Part shown: piece by piece, positions 37,275 through 45,562 of the stretch
Position numbering within the stretch: the first letter of the stretch is position 1
Layout: each line of letters opens with the position of its first letter
Origin: Streptomyces morookaense
GTDB taxonomy: Bacteria > Actinomycetota > Actinomycetes > Streptomycetales > Streptomycetaceae
Reading direction: 5' to 3'
NCBI RefSeq assembly: GCF_013030945.1
Contig: NZ_JABBXF010000027.1
Location: forward strand, 95,057-159,056
Length of the DNA stretch: 64,000 nt
The notes under the pieces: generated by a model
The model's input: the letters and a program-made list of their open reading frames with translations, nothing else
What the model was told of the DNA's origin: nothing
The model's database searches: none
Translations under genes and position numbers: made by a program

Positions 37275-37550
37275 GTGCTCGAACGCCGCATGACCCACGA
37301 CGACCTGGTCGACCACCTGGTGCGCAGCACACCGCTGCAGCGCGGTGAGGCCGCCCGGGTGGTGCTGGACGTGCTGGCGTACTTCGACGAGACGACCGAG
37401 GAATTCGTCCGGCGCCGCCACCGCGAGCTGCAGTCCGGCGGCATGACGAACGCCGGAATCTTCGAGCGGATCGCGGCCGAGCTGCCGCACCGGGCGGTGT
37501 CACCGCCCGAACTCTCGCTGCGGCAGCTCCGCCGCATCGTCTACGGCTGA
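37275..37550 (+). CDS. Small conserved protein of unknown function
   Basis: The 91-residue product is helical and charged, with an N-terminal half (THDDLVDHLVRSTPLQRGEAARVVLDVLAYF, in two parts) that resembles small bacterial histone-like or DUF2267-type modules. The C-terminus reads ELSLRQLRRIVYG. The GTG at 37275 or the ATG at 37290 could be the start; neither has a clear ribosome binding site, but the coding bias is good. It lies 104 nt before glmS in the same direction. I assign no function. Confidence 0.6.
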   Translation: MLERRMTHDDLVDHLVRSTPLQRGEAARVVLDVLAYFDETTEEFVRRRHRELQSGGMTNAGIFERIAAELPHRAVSPPELSLRQLRRIVYG

Positions 37551-37654
37551 GCGCACAGCGGCCCGCACGCCGCACCGCCGCCACGGCCACTGCCGTCGCC
37601 CATCGTCATCGTCGTCGCCGGGCACCACCGATCGCTTACCTGGGAGGGTCATTT

Positions 37655-39475
37655 ATGTGCGGAATCGTCGGATACATCGGGAAGCGTGATGTCGCACCGC
37701 TGCTCCTCGAAGGCCTCCAGCGCCTGGAGTACCGCGGCTACGACTCCGCCGGTATAGCCCTGCACGCGAGCGGCAAGACCGGCGGCCTGAAGGCGGCCAA
37801 GGCCAAGGGCCGCGTCCGCGAGCTCGAGGCCCGCCTGCCCAAGCGCTTCAACGGCACCACCGGCATCGCCCACACCCGCTGGGCCACCCACGGCGCCCCG
37901 AACGACGTGAACGCGCACCCCCACCTGGACACCGAGGAGAAGGTCGCGGTCGTCCACAACGGCATCATCGACAACGCCGCCGACCTGCGCACCCGGCTGA
38001 CCGCCGAGGGCATCGCCTTCGTCTCGGACACCGACACCGAGGTGCTCGCCCACCTCATCGGCCGCTCCCAGGCCGCCACCCTGGAGGAGAAGGTCCGCGA
38101 GGCCCTCCGCCACATCGAGGGCACCTACGGCATCGCCGTGCTGCACGCCGACTTCCCGGACCGCATCGTCGTCGCCCGCAACGGCTCCCCCGTGGTGCTG
38201 GGCATCGGCGAGAAGGAGATGTTCGTCTCCTCCGACGTCGCCGCCCTGGTCAGCCACACCCGCCAGGTCGTCACCCTGGACGACGGCGAGATGGCCACCC
38301 TCAAGGCCGACGAGTACCGCACGTACACCACCGAGGGCTCCGCCACCTCGGCCCAGCCGACCACCGTGGAGTGGGAGGCCGAGTCGTACGACATGGGCGG
38401 CCACGACACGTACATGCACAAGGAGATCCACGAGCAGGCCGACGCCGTGGACCGCGCGCTGCGCGGCCGCATCGACGACCGCTTCTCCACCGTGCACCTC
38501 GGCGGCCTCAACCTCGACGCCCGCGACGCCCGCGCCGTGCGCCGCGTCAAGATCCTCGGCTGCGGCACCTCGTACCACGCCGGCCAGATCGGCGCCCAGA
38601 TGATCGAGGAGCTGGCCCGGATCCCCTCCGACGCCGAGCCCGCCTCCGAGTTCCGCTACCGCAACCCGGTCGTGGACCCCGACACGCTGTACATCGCGGT
38701 GTCGCAGTCCGGTGAGACCTACGACGTCCTCGCGGCCGTCCAGGAGCTCAAGCGCAAGGGCGCCCGCGTCCTGGGCCTGGTCAACGTGGTCGGCTCGGCG
38801 ATCGCCCGGGAGACCGACGGCGGCATCTATGTGCACGCCGGCCCCGAGGTCTGCGTCGTCTCCACCAAGTGCTTCACCAACATGGTGGTCTCCTTCGCGC
38901 TGCTCGCCCTGCACCTGGGCCGCATCCGCGACCTGTCCGTCGCCGACGGCAAGCGGATCATCGAGGGCCTGCGCAAGCTCCCCGCCCAGATCGCCGAGAT
39001 CCTGGACAACGAGGAGCAGATCAAGAAGATGGCCGAGGAGTACGCCGACGCCAAGTCGATGATGTTCATCGGCCGGGTCCGCGGCTACCCCGTCGCCCGC
39101 GAGGCCTCGCTGAAGCTCAAGGAGGTCTCGTACATCCACGCCGAGGCCTACCCGGCCTCCGAGCTCAAGCACGGCCCGCTGGCCCTGATCGAGCCCGCGA
39201 TGCCGACGGTCGCGATCGTGCCGGACGACGAACTGCTGGAGAAGAACCGCGCCGCGCTGGAGGAGATCAAGGCCCGCAGCGGCCGCATCCTCGCCGTCGC
39301 GCACCGGGAGCAGGAGAAGGCCGACCACACCATCGTGGTGCCGAAGAACGAGGACGAGCTGGACCCGATCCTCATGGGCATCCCGCTCCAGCTGCTCGCC
39401 TACTACACGGCGAAGGCCATGGGCCGCGACATCGACAAGCCGCGCAACCTGGCGAAGTCCGTCACGGTCGAGTAG
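37655..39475 (+). CDS. glmS: Glutamine-fructose-6-phosphate aminotransferase (isomerising)
   Basis: This 606-residue enzyme makes glucosamine-6-phosphate from fructose-6-phosphate and glutamine, the entry to amino-sugar and peptidoglycan synthesis. The N-terminal glutaminase begins MCGIVGYIG with catalytic Cys2, and GIAHTRWATHGAPN and HNGIIDN complete the site. Two SIS domains follow: KILGCGTSYHAG, the serine-rich AVSQSGETYD loop, and SLKLKEVSYIHAEAY with the C-terminal KSVTVE. Streptomyces usually have two glmS copies; the position near adpA suggests this is the one called glmS2 in S. coelicolor. The ATG follows TGGGAGGGTCATTT, and a long hairpin ends the gene. Confidence 0.95.
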   Translation: MCGIVGYIGKRDVAPLLLEGLQRLEYRGYDSAGIALHASGKTGGLKAAKAKGRVRELEARLPKRFNGTTGIAHTRWATHGAPNDVNAHPHLDTEEKVAVVHNGIIDNAADLRTRLTAEGIAFVSDTDTEVLAHLIGRSQAATLEEKVREALRHIEGTYGIAVLHADFPDRIVVARNGSPVVLGIGEKEMFVSSDVAALVSHTRQVVTLDDGEMATLKADEYRTYTTEGSATSAQPTTVEWEAESYDMGGHDTYMHKEIHEQADAVDRALRGRIDDRFSTVHLGGLNLDARDARAVRRVKILGCGTSYHAGQIGAQMIEELARIPSDAEPASEFRYRNPVVDPDTLYIAVSQSGETYDVLAAVQELKRKGARVLGLVNVVGSAIARETDGGIYVHAGPEVCVVSTKCFTNMVVSFALLALHLGRIRDLSVADGKRIIEGLRKLPAQIAEILDNEEQIKKMAEEYADAKSMMFIGRVRGYPVAREASLKLKEVSYIHAEAYPASELKHGPLALIEPAMPTVAIVPDDELLEKNRAALEEIKARSGRILAVAHREQEKADHTIVVPKNEDELDPILMGIPLQLLAYYTAKAMGRDIDKPRNLAKSVTVE

Positions 39476-39828
39476 CCGCCGGACCGGCCCCCACCGGGGC
39501 CATGAACTCTCGTACCTGTCCGCACCTGTCCGCGACAGGTCCGAGAAGGACGGTCCTCCCTGCGCGTGCCACCACGCGCGCGGGGAGGACCGCCTCCCCT
39601 GTGCCGGCGTCGCCCTCGCGCCGGCGGTGATGCCGCCGGGGCCCGGGAACCGTCACCTCCCGTCCGGCAGCACGCAAGCGTCCTGTTGCCGGATGCCTAC
39701 CCCCCGGAACGGCGCCTGCCACCTCTACGCGCGAGTAGATTCCGGAAGCCGTATCCTCCCCCGCCCTCATGTCGCCGACGGCATGGGGGAGTTGACGTAC
39801 CTGCAGAAAACGACAAGCGGGGCACCGC
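39476..39828. other. 353-nt gap after glmS
   Basis: The gap between convergent glmS and the universal stress gene holds a 17-nt inverted repeat ACCTGTC-CGC-GACAGGT (39524-39540) and the strong glmS terminator (39551-39592). After that, through 39828, I see no gene, RNA or clear repeat. Confidence 0.6.
39551..39592. terminator. glmS terminator hairpin
   Basis: CGGTCCTCCC (39551-39560) pairs with GGGAGGACCG (39583-39592), and the inner TGCGCGTG/CACGCGCG arms pair at seven of eight positions, giving a stem of about 17-18 bp. It lies 75 nt after the glmS stop and could also serve the leftward gene ending at 39829. Confidence 0.8.
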
Positions 39829-40350
39829 TCAGGGGATCACGACCACAGGGCGCTGCGCGCGCCGGGCCAGCCGCCCCGCCACCGAGCCGAAGATCCGGCC
39901 CACCAGGCCGTGCGTGGAGCCGACGACGATGGCGTCCGCCGCGTACTCCCGCCCGACTTCCTCCAGTTCGTGGCAGATGTCCCCGCCGCGCTCCACCAGG
40001 ATCCACGGCACCTCGGACAGATGGTCCGCGCAGGCGAGTTCGAGGCCGAGCACCTCGGTGCGGTGGTCGGGGACGTCCACGAAGACCGGCGGCTCGCAGC
40101 CCGCCCAGACGGTCGTCGGCAGCCGGTTGGCCACATGGACGATGATCAGACCCGAGCCGGAGCGCCGGGCCATCCCGATTGCATACGCAAGCGCCCGCTC
40201 GCTCGACATGGAACCGTCGAAGCCCACCACGACGCCGTGCTGGAACGCCGGATCGCAGGAATGACGTGTTTCTTCCGCCGCTTCGGGATCCGCCATCTGA
40301 TCGGCGATCCGCTTGCGGTCCGCGGGTTCGGAGAATTCGTGACCGGCCAT
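39829..40350 (-). CDS. Universal stress protein, UspA family
   Basis: This 173-residue protein has one Usp domain: VVVGFDGSMSSERALAYAIGMA starts the fold, and VGSTHGLVGRIFGSVAGRLARRAQRPVVVIP carries the ATP-binding GxxGx9G(S) pattern (in two stretches) and the final strand. An acidic 35-residue N-terminal extension (MAGHEFSEPADRKRIADQ) precedes the domain. Such proteins bind ATP and modulate stress or dormancy responses. It is divergent from the small membrane protein gene across a 412-nt gap and convergent with glmS. Confidence 0.88.
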   Translation of the reverse strand: MAGHEFSEPADRKRIADQMADPEAAEETRHSCDPAFQHGVVVGFDGSMSSERALAYAIGMARRSGSGLIIVHVANRLPTTVWAGCEPPVFVDVPDHRTEVLGLELACADHLSEVPWILVERGGDICHELEEVGREYAADAIVVGSTHGLVGRIFGSVAGRLARRAQRPVVVIP

Positions 40351-40762
40351 CGGTGTCTCGGCGAAGGAAGTCCTCGGACGGAGGGATCGGCAGTGGGCTG
40401 GTTGAAGTTGTCGACGGAGCTGAGGGGCGCTGCCCGCAGATGGATCATGGACGGCAAAATCCGTCCGGGATTCATCTTTTCAAGTGCTTACCCCCAGGGT
40501 ACGGCGCCACTCCCCGCCTGCCCAGATGCCTGCGGATGATGCGTGCCCCCCGGAACCGGCCGTTCGGCGCCGGGCGCGCGGCCGCACGGGACACGGCACC
40601 CGGTGCCCTTGGCCAAGGCGCGCGGGCGTTCCCCGGAGCATGCACGAGGGCGGCGCGCAGCGCAATGGGCCGGGCTTCCCGGAGATGCCCGTGCCCCCAG
40701 TGACCCGGGCGGCGGGAGCGGCGTTGTAGTACCGCCAGCAGCCGCCAGCAGGGAGCCGCTCC
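40351..40762. other. 412-nt divergent intergenic region
   Basis: This holds the promoters of the universal stress gene and the small membrane protein gene. The only notable signal is TACCC-CCA-GGGTA (40489-40501), an imperfect relative of the CsoR-like operators before copZ. Longer frames here run in shuffled composition and lack family resemblance or starts. I see no RNA gene. Confidence 0.5.
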
Positions 40763-41095
40763 GTGCCCGGAACCCGTGACCACACCCGCGACGACGACGC
40801 CGAGGGGGAATCCCCCGATCCGGTGAGCGATGTCGTGCGCTGGGCGGCGTTCAGCTGCGCCCTGGTCCCGGTCGTTCTGCTGATGTGCGGTCAGTCCTTC
40901 GGCGGTGCGGTCGGCAGCGCGGCCGGACTGGTGGCCCTCACCTGCGTCTGTCACGCCCTGCTGCGCCAGTCCGAGCGCACCGCCGCACGGGTCGCCGCCG
41001 ACCGCACCGCGCCGCACCGCGGACGGCACGGCAGAACGGGCGCCGGCACGCACCGGGGCGCACGCCATCCGGGCACCGGACACCCCCTCGACTGA
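40763..41095 (+). CDS. Small two-helix membrane protein
   Basis: This 110-residue protein starts at a GTG behind GGGAG. Residues 26-45 (WAAFSCALVPVVLLMCG) and 50-67 (VGSAAGLVALTCVCHALL) form two membrane helices separated by a glycine-rich turn. The N-terminus is acidic and the C-terminus is histidine-, arginine- and glycine-rich (TAPHRGRHGRTGAGTHRGAR), likely cytoplasmic. A gene of this type lies just upstream of adpA in relatives, so it is probably genuine, but I know no function. Confidence 0.6.
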   Translation: MPGTRDHTRDDDAEGESPDPVSDVVRWAAFSCALVPVVLLMCGQSFGGAVGSAAGLVALTCVCHALLRQSERTAARVAADRTAPHRGRHGRTGAGTHRGARHPGTGHPLD

Positions 41096-41463
41096 CGCTC
41101 TCGTACGCCTGCACCCGTAGGTTTTCAGCCAACTTCAGGCCGAACTCCCCACCTTGGCCGCAGCCGCTCCCAACAGCCGGTCGACCAGCAAGGAAAGGAC
41201 CACGGAGGGCGGTTGCCGCCTACGCTGTGTGGGCAGGGGCGGGAGGCGTACTTTTCACCGCGCCCTGCAAGTGCAACGCTTCGTGATCGAACGCTTCGCG
41301 CCAAGTTGTCATGTCGACATAGAGCCGGGTGGTGAACTGGTCACCGCGTCTCCATGCGACGCAGTAGATTCGATCTTGGCCATGACCGGCGGGGGAACCG
41401 TTCAGGACCGAGGGGAAACGTGCAGGACCGAGAGGACTCGACCGCCGAGGGGGGCTTAGCGCC
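41096..41463 (+). promoter_or_regulatory. adpA upstream control region
   Basis: This 368-nt stretch has no gene and must carry the adpA promoter(s). GGTGA-ACTGG-TCACC (41331-41345) is a perfect inverted repeat with a 5-nt centre, suited to a dimeric regulator. TAGATT (41365-41370) downstream could be a -10 element, though no good -35 matches. adpA upstream regions in other streptomycetes bind several developmental regulators and AdpA itself; which sites act here cannot be told by eye. Confidence 0.5.
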
Positions 41464-42816
41464 ATGAGCCAGGACTCCACGACCGTACCGGAGACCGCGC
41501 GCAAGCTCTCCGGACGCCGCCGCCGGGAGATCGTCGCAGTGCTGCTTTTCAGCGGCGGCCCCATCTTCGAAAGCTCCATCCCGCTCTCCGTCTTCGGAAT
41601 CGACCGACAGGACGCGGGAGTTCCCCGCTACCGATTGCTGGTGTGCGCGGGCGAAGATGTGCCATTGCGAACGACCGGCGGCTTGGAATTGACCGCACCG
41701 TACGGCCTGGAGGCACTCTCCAGGGCCGGCACCGTCGTCGTACCGGCCTGGCGGTCGATCACCCAGCCGCCGCCCGCCGCCGCACTCGACGCACTGCGCC
41801 GTGCCCATGAGGAGGGCGCCCGCATCGTGGGGCTGTGCACCGGGGCCTTTGTACTGGCCGCGGCGGGGCTGCTCGACGGCAGGCCCGCCACCACCCACTG
41901 GATGTACGCGCCCACGCTCGCCAAGCGCTATCCGTCGGTCCACGTGGACCCGCGGGAGCTCTTCGTGGACGACGGCGACGTACTGACGTCCGCGGGCACC
42001 GCGGCAGGCATCGACCTGTGCCTGCACATCGTCCGCACCGACCATGGAGCCGACGCGGCGGGGGCCCTGGCCCGGCGTCTCGTCGTGCCGCCGCGCCGCA
42101 GCGGAGGACAGGAGCGCTACCTCGACAGGTCTTTACCGGAGGAGATCGGCGCCGACCCGCTCGCCGAGGTCGTCGCCTGGGCGCTGGAGCACCTCCACGA
42201 GCAGTTCGACGTGGAGACCCTGGCCGCCCGCGCCTATATGAGCCGTCGCACCTTCGACCGGCGGTTCCGTTCGCTCACCGGGAGCGCTCCCCTGCAGTGG
42301 CTGATCACTCAGCGGGTGCTCCAGGCGCAGCGGCTCCTGGAGACCTCGGACTATTCCGTGGACGAGGTCGCCGGACGCTGCGGCTTCCGCTCGCCCGTGG
42401 CCCTGCGGGGTCACTTCCGCCGGCAGCTGGGGTCCTCCCCCGCCGCCTACCGGGCCGCCTACCGGGCGCGCCGCCCGCAGAGCGGTGCGGACGGCAGGCC
42501 GGAGCGGAGCGAGCGGCCGGAGCGGGGCGACCGTGGCGAGCGGTTCGACCGGCCGGAGCCGGTCGAACCACGGCCGGGGGATCCTTCGCTGGCGGCGATG
42601 CGGCGGGCGGCCATGGCCACCACGGCCCATGCCGTCACCGGGGCGCCGCTGGGAGCTCCGCCGCCTCATGGAGGTCATAGCAGACATACAGGACATATCG
42701 TTCATGACCCCGGTTCCGCCGGAGGTCATCTCACCGGTGGGCCGGAGCCGGGCAAGCCCGACACCGACCTCTACACTCCGCGCCTGCCCGGTCAGCGGGA
42801 GCGCCCCGTAGGGTGA
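41464..42816 (+). CDS. adpA: AdpA, AraC-family master regulator of development and secondary metabolism
   Basis: This 450-residue regulator has an N-terminal ThiJ/PfpI/DJ-1-like dimerisation domain (about 22-206, with the elbow GLCTGAF at 123-129, Cys125) and a C-terminal AraC DNA-binding domain with two HTHs (about 238-338, AYMSRRTFDRRFRSLTGSAP and SVDEVAGRCGFRSPVALRGHF). A variable Arg/Glu/Pro tail extends to 450. The sequence agrees closely with remembered S. coelicolor AdpA. Leu224, in the inter-domain linker, is encoded by TTA, so translation needs the bldA tRNA. The stop overlaps the leader of orn by 4-6 nt, and a small membrane protein gene precedes it. Confidence 0.97.
   Translation: MSQDSTTVPETARKLSGRRRREIVAVLLFSGGPIFESSIPLSVFGIDRQDAGVPRYRLLVCAGEDVPLRTTGGLELTAPYGLEALSRAGTVVVPAWRSITQPPPAAALDALRRAHEEGARIVGLCTGAFVLAAAGLLDGRPATTHWMYAPTLAKRYPSVHVDPRELFVDDGDVLTSAGTAAGIDLCLHIVRTDHGADAAGALARRLVVPPRRSGGQERYLDRSLPEEIGADPLAEVVAWALEHLHEQFDVETLAARAYMSRRTFDRRFRSLTGSAPLQWLITQRVLQAQRLLETSDYSVDEVAGRCGFRSPVALRGHFRRQLGSSPAAYRAAYRARRPQSGADGRPERSERPERGDRGERFDRPEPVEPRPGDPSLAAMRRAAMATTAHAVTGAPLGAPPPHGGHSRHTGHIVHDPGSAGGHLTGGPEPGKPDTDLYTPRLPGQRERPVG
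42133..42135 (+). other. TTA codon in adpA (bldA-dependent)
   Basis: The codon for Leu224 of AdpA is TTA, the only in-frame TTA I found in the window's genes. In Streptomyces this codon is read only by the bldA tRNA, which appears late, so it holds back AdpA synthesis. The position in the linker between dimerisation and DNA-binding domains is conserved. Confidence 0.95.
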
Positions 42817-42821
42817 GATGC

Positions 42822-43427
<606 letters not shown>

Positions 43428-43445
43428 CCCCGGCAGAGTGACGCA

Positions 43446-43481
43446 GCTCGCTCCCGGCCAGGGCGAAAGCCGGGAGCGAGC
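43446..43481. terminator. orn terminator
   Basis: GCTCGCTCCCGGC (43446-43458) and GCCGGGAGCGAGC (43469-43481) form a perfect 13-bp stem with a 10-nt loop CAGGGCGAAA, 19 nt after the orn stop. Confidence 0.85.
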
Positions 43482-43545
43482 ACCCCTCCGGACCCTGTAC
43501 ACTTTTTCTCGGCCGGTGGGAAACACGGAAACAAACGCCGGACAT

Positions 43546-43619
43546 GGTGGGTATAGCTCAGCTGGTAGAGCACCTGGTTGTGGTCCAGGATGTCGCGGGT
43601 TCGAGTCCCGTTACTCACC
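43546..43619 (+). tRNA. tRNA-His (GTG)
   Basis: The sequence folds as a complete tRNA. The acceptor stem GTGGGTA/TACTCAC carries the extra G-1:C73 pair typical of tRNA-His. The D-arm has AGCTCAGCTGGTAGAGC, the anticodon loop reads TTGTGGT with anticodon GTG, and the T-arm is GCGGGTTCGAGTCCCGT. CCA is not encoded (CCTGA follows). Confidence 0.95.
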
Positions 43620-43625
43620 CTGAAG

Positions 43626-43663
43626 CCGAGGGCCCGGTCTGCGGAAGCGGACCGGGCCCTCGG
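43626..43663. terminator. tRNA-His terminator
   Basis: CCGAGGGCCCGGTC (43626-43639) pairs perfectly with GACCGGGCCCTCGG (43650-43663), a 14-bp stem with a 10-nt loop TGCGGAAGCG. It starts 7 nt after the tRNA-His 3' end and could also serve the leftward CAP-domain gene ending at 43701. Confidence 0.85.
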
Positions 43664-43700
43664 CGTTGTGCGTATCGGACGGACCGTCAGACGGACCCGT

Positions 43701-44261
43701 TCACCGCCGCGGGAGGACGTTCTCCCGGAAGGCCCCGTCCACATTTCCCGGCGGGGCGAACGCGAAGACCACATAGGTCTCGGTGCGGCCGCCGGCCGTG
43801 CCGCTGACCCGGGCGGCGCCGAGCCGGTCCGAGGCCTTCCACACCAGCTGGGTGAAGTCGCCGGTGGCCGCGCTGAAGCCCGGCTTCCGCCAGTCGTACG
43901 AGCGTGCCTCGGCGTACCAGGTCTCGACGGCCTGTGCCGCGCCCGCGGCCGGGGCGCGTTCGCCCCCGGCCGACGACCAGAAGAGGTCCTCGCCCAGCCG
44001 CTGGTCCGCCCCCTCGGTGCTCAGCCGTCCGGGGGCGCCGCGGGAGAGTTCCTGGGCGCGCTTCCTCGCGTAGGCGGTGAGGGCGGGGTCGAGCGCCAGG
44101 GGGCGGACGCCGTGCTGTGCGCGGTGGCGATTGGCCGCGGCCACGGCTTCCCTGAGGAAACCGCCGTCCGTGGTGTCCGGCAGCGGCGGACGGGCGGTGG
44201 CGGGGACGGCGGGTGCGGTGAGCGCCAATACGGCGGCGGGCAGCACGAGTTTCTTCCACAT
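43701..44261 (-). CDS. Secreted CAP-domain (SCP-like) protein
   Basis: This 186-residue protein has a Sec signal (MWKKLVLPAAVLALTAPAVPATA) and one CAP/SCP domain: NRHRAQHGVRPLALDPALTAYARKRAQELS, then GEDLFW, ETWYAEARSYDW and GDFTQLVWKASDRLGAARV. The domain's usual cavity histidine before the GEDLFW region is not evident, so it may be a divergent member. CAP-domain proteins are extracellular and of unclear activity in bacteria. It is 85 nt downstream of cebR in the same direction and may be read from the same transcript if the intervening hairpin leaks. Confidence 0.8.
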   Translation of the reverse strand: MWKKLVLPAAVLALTAPAVPATARPPLPDTTDGGFLREAVAAANRHRAQHGVRPLALDPALTAYARKRAQELSRGAPGRLSTEGADQRLGEDLFWSSAGGERAPAAGAAQAVETWYAEARSYDWRKPGFSAATGDFTQLVWKASDRLGAARVSGTAGGRTETYVVFAFAPPGNVDGAFRENVLPRR

Positions 44262-44300
44262 GCCCCCGACCCTGCCCGCCCGGGCGCCTCTCCCCCGGTT

Positions 44301-44336
44301 GCCCGGCGGGGTGTTCACCCGGATTGACCGCCGGGC
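44301..44336. terminator. Hairpin after cebR
   Basis: GCCCGGCGG (44301-44309) and CCGCCGGGC (44328-44336) pair perfectly around an 18-nt loop that can form an inner GGGTG/CACCC stem. It lies 10 nt beyond the leftward cebR stop and before the CAP gene. Confidence 0.6.
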
Positions 44337-44346
44337 CGACGAGGCG

Positions 44347-45405
44347 TCAGGTCGATTCCCGCACGACGAGTTCGGTGGGCAGGACGATCCGGGGGCCGGC
44401 CGGCGCCGCGGGGTCCTGGATCCGGGCGAGCAGGACCGCGGCCATCGTGCGGCCCACCGCCTCGGTCGGGCGGCGGACGCTGGTGAGCGGCGGGTCCGTG
44501 TGGCGGGCGACGGCGGAGTCGTCGAAGCCCGTCACGGCCACGTCGGCGGGGACACGGCGGCCGCGGGCGCGGAGCACCTGGAGGGCTCCGGCGGCCACCG
44601 CGTCCGAGGCGGCGAGGACGGCGTCCAGGCCGGGGCGCCGGTCGAGCAGGGCCCGCATGGCGTGGCGGCCGCCGGACTCGGTGAGGGCGGCGGCCTCGAC
44701 GAGGGCGGCGTCCGGGGCGGAGCCCAGCGCCTGCCGGCATCCGTCGAGAAGGCGCCGGGCCGCATCCGTGCCGGGCGGGCCGGCGATGACGGCGACGGTG
44801 CGGCGGCCGCGGGCCAGCAGGTGGCCGAGCGCGGCCCGGGCGCCTCCCGTGTCGTCGGAGTCCACGCAGGTCAGGGGCAGGCCGGCGGGCCTGCGGCCGG
44901 TGAGGACGGCGGGCACACCGAGCTCCGCGACGAGGCCCGGCAGGGGGTCGTCGTCATGGACGGAGACCAGCAGCACGCCGTCCACGCGCCGCGCGGCGAG
45001 CTGGTCCGCGCACCGGCGGCCCTCCTCCGGGGCGCGCAGGAGGGAGAGCTGCAGCTGCAGGCCGCTGTCGGCGAGCCCGGCACCCACACCGCGCACGAGG
45101 TCGGCGAAGTACGGGTCGGCCGGCAGGCCCGATCCGGGCTCGGGGAGGACGAGGGCGACGGCGTCCGCGCTGCCCGCCGCGAGGGCACGGGCAGCGCGGT
45201 TGGGTATGTAGCCCAGGTCGGCCACGGCCTGTTCGACGGCCGCCCGGGTGCGGGCGCTGACCCGCGGCGAGCCGTTGATCACCCGGGACGCCGTGCCCCG
45301 GCCCACACCGGCGCGGGCGGCCACCTCCTCCAGGGTGGGAACGGTGCGGCGCGGGCCGCCGCCGGCGGTGTCCGTGCTGCGGGCTGATTCTCCGGTCCGG
45401 GACAT
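44347..45405 (-). CDS. cebR: LacI-family cellobiose-uptake repressor
   Basis: This 352-residue LacI/GalR regulator has the N-terminal HTH (TLEEVAARAGVGRGTASRVINGSPRVSARTR, residues 24-54 in parts) with a hinge helix, and a periplasmic-binding-like effector domain (VLLVSVHDDDPLPGLV, GRRTVAVIAGP, VAVTGFDD). I chose the ATG at 45405 since GGAGG lies 6 nt upstream. It is divergent from cebEFG-bglC, and the intervening region holds a perfect CebR box. CebR represses cello-oligosaccharide uptake genes and is released by cellobiose or cellotriose. It corresponds, as I recall, to SCO2794. Confidence 0.9.
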   Translation of the reverse strand: MSRTGESARSTDTAGGGPRRTVPTLEEVAARAGVGRGTASRVINGSPRVSARTRAAVEQAVADLGYIPNRAARALAAGSADAVALVLPEPGSGLPADPYFADLVRGVGAGLADSGLQLQLSLLRAPEEGRRCADQLAARRVDGVLLVSVHDDDPLPGLVAELGVPAVLTGRRPAGLPLTCVDSDDTGGARAALGHLLARGRRTVAVIAGPPGTDAARRLLDGCRQALGSAPDAALVEAAALTESGGRHAMRALLDRRPGLDAVLAASDAVAAGALQVLRARGRRVPADVAVTGFDDSAVARHTDPPLTSVRRPTEAVGRTMAAVLLARIQDPAAPAGPRIVLPTELVVREST

Positions 45406-45482
45406 CGGGCGCCTCCATGGCACGTCGCGCGCCGCGTCCTTGACACCCTGCCAGGTTGCGGCAACGCTTCGACTTGTCGTTC

Positions 45483-45496
45483 TGGGAGCGCTCCCA
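45483..45496. promoter_or_regulatory. CebR box
   Basis: TGGGAGCGCTCCCA is the perfect 14-nt CebR operator known from cellobiose loci of several streptomycetes. It lies 78 nt upstream of cebR and 67 nt upstream of cebE, so it can repress both divergent promoters. Confidence 0.9.
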
Positions 45497-45562
45497 CCGT
45501 ACTGCGGGCCCGGCGGGCCCTTAAGGCCTCACTCCGGCACGGCAGTTGACCGGGAGGACGCG

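Noticed and set aside
40489..40501. TACCC-CCA-GGGTA as a CsoR operator
   Set aside because: It lacks the full CCCCC-N-GGGGG core and lies before a universal stress gene without copper context; kept only as a note.
41220..42045. Leftward frames over the adpA start region
   Set aside because: They are antisense to a strongly conserved regulator and show no family resemblance.
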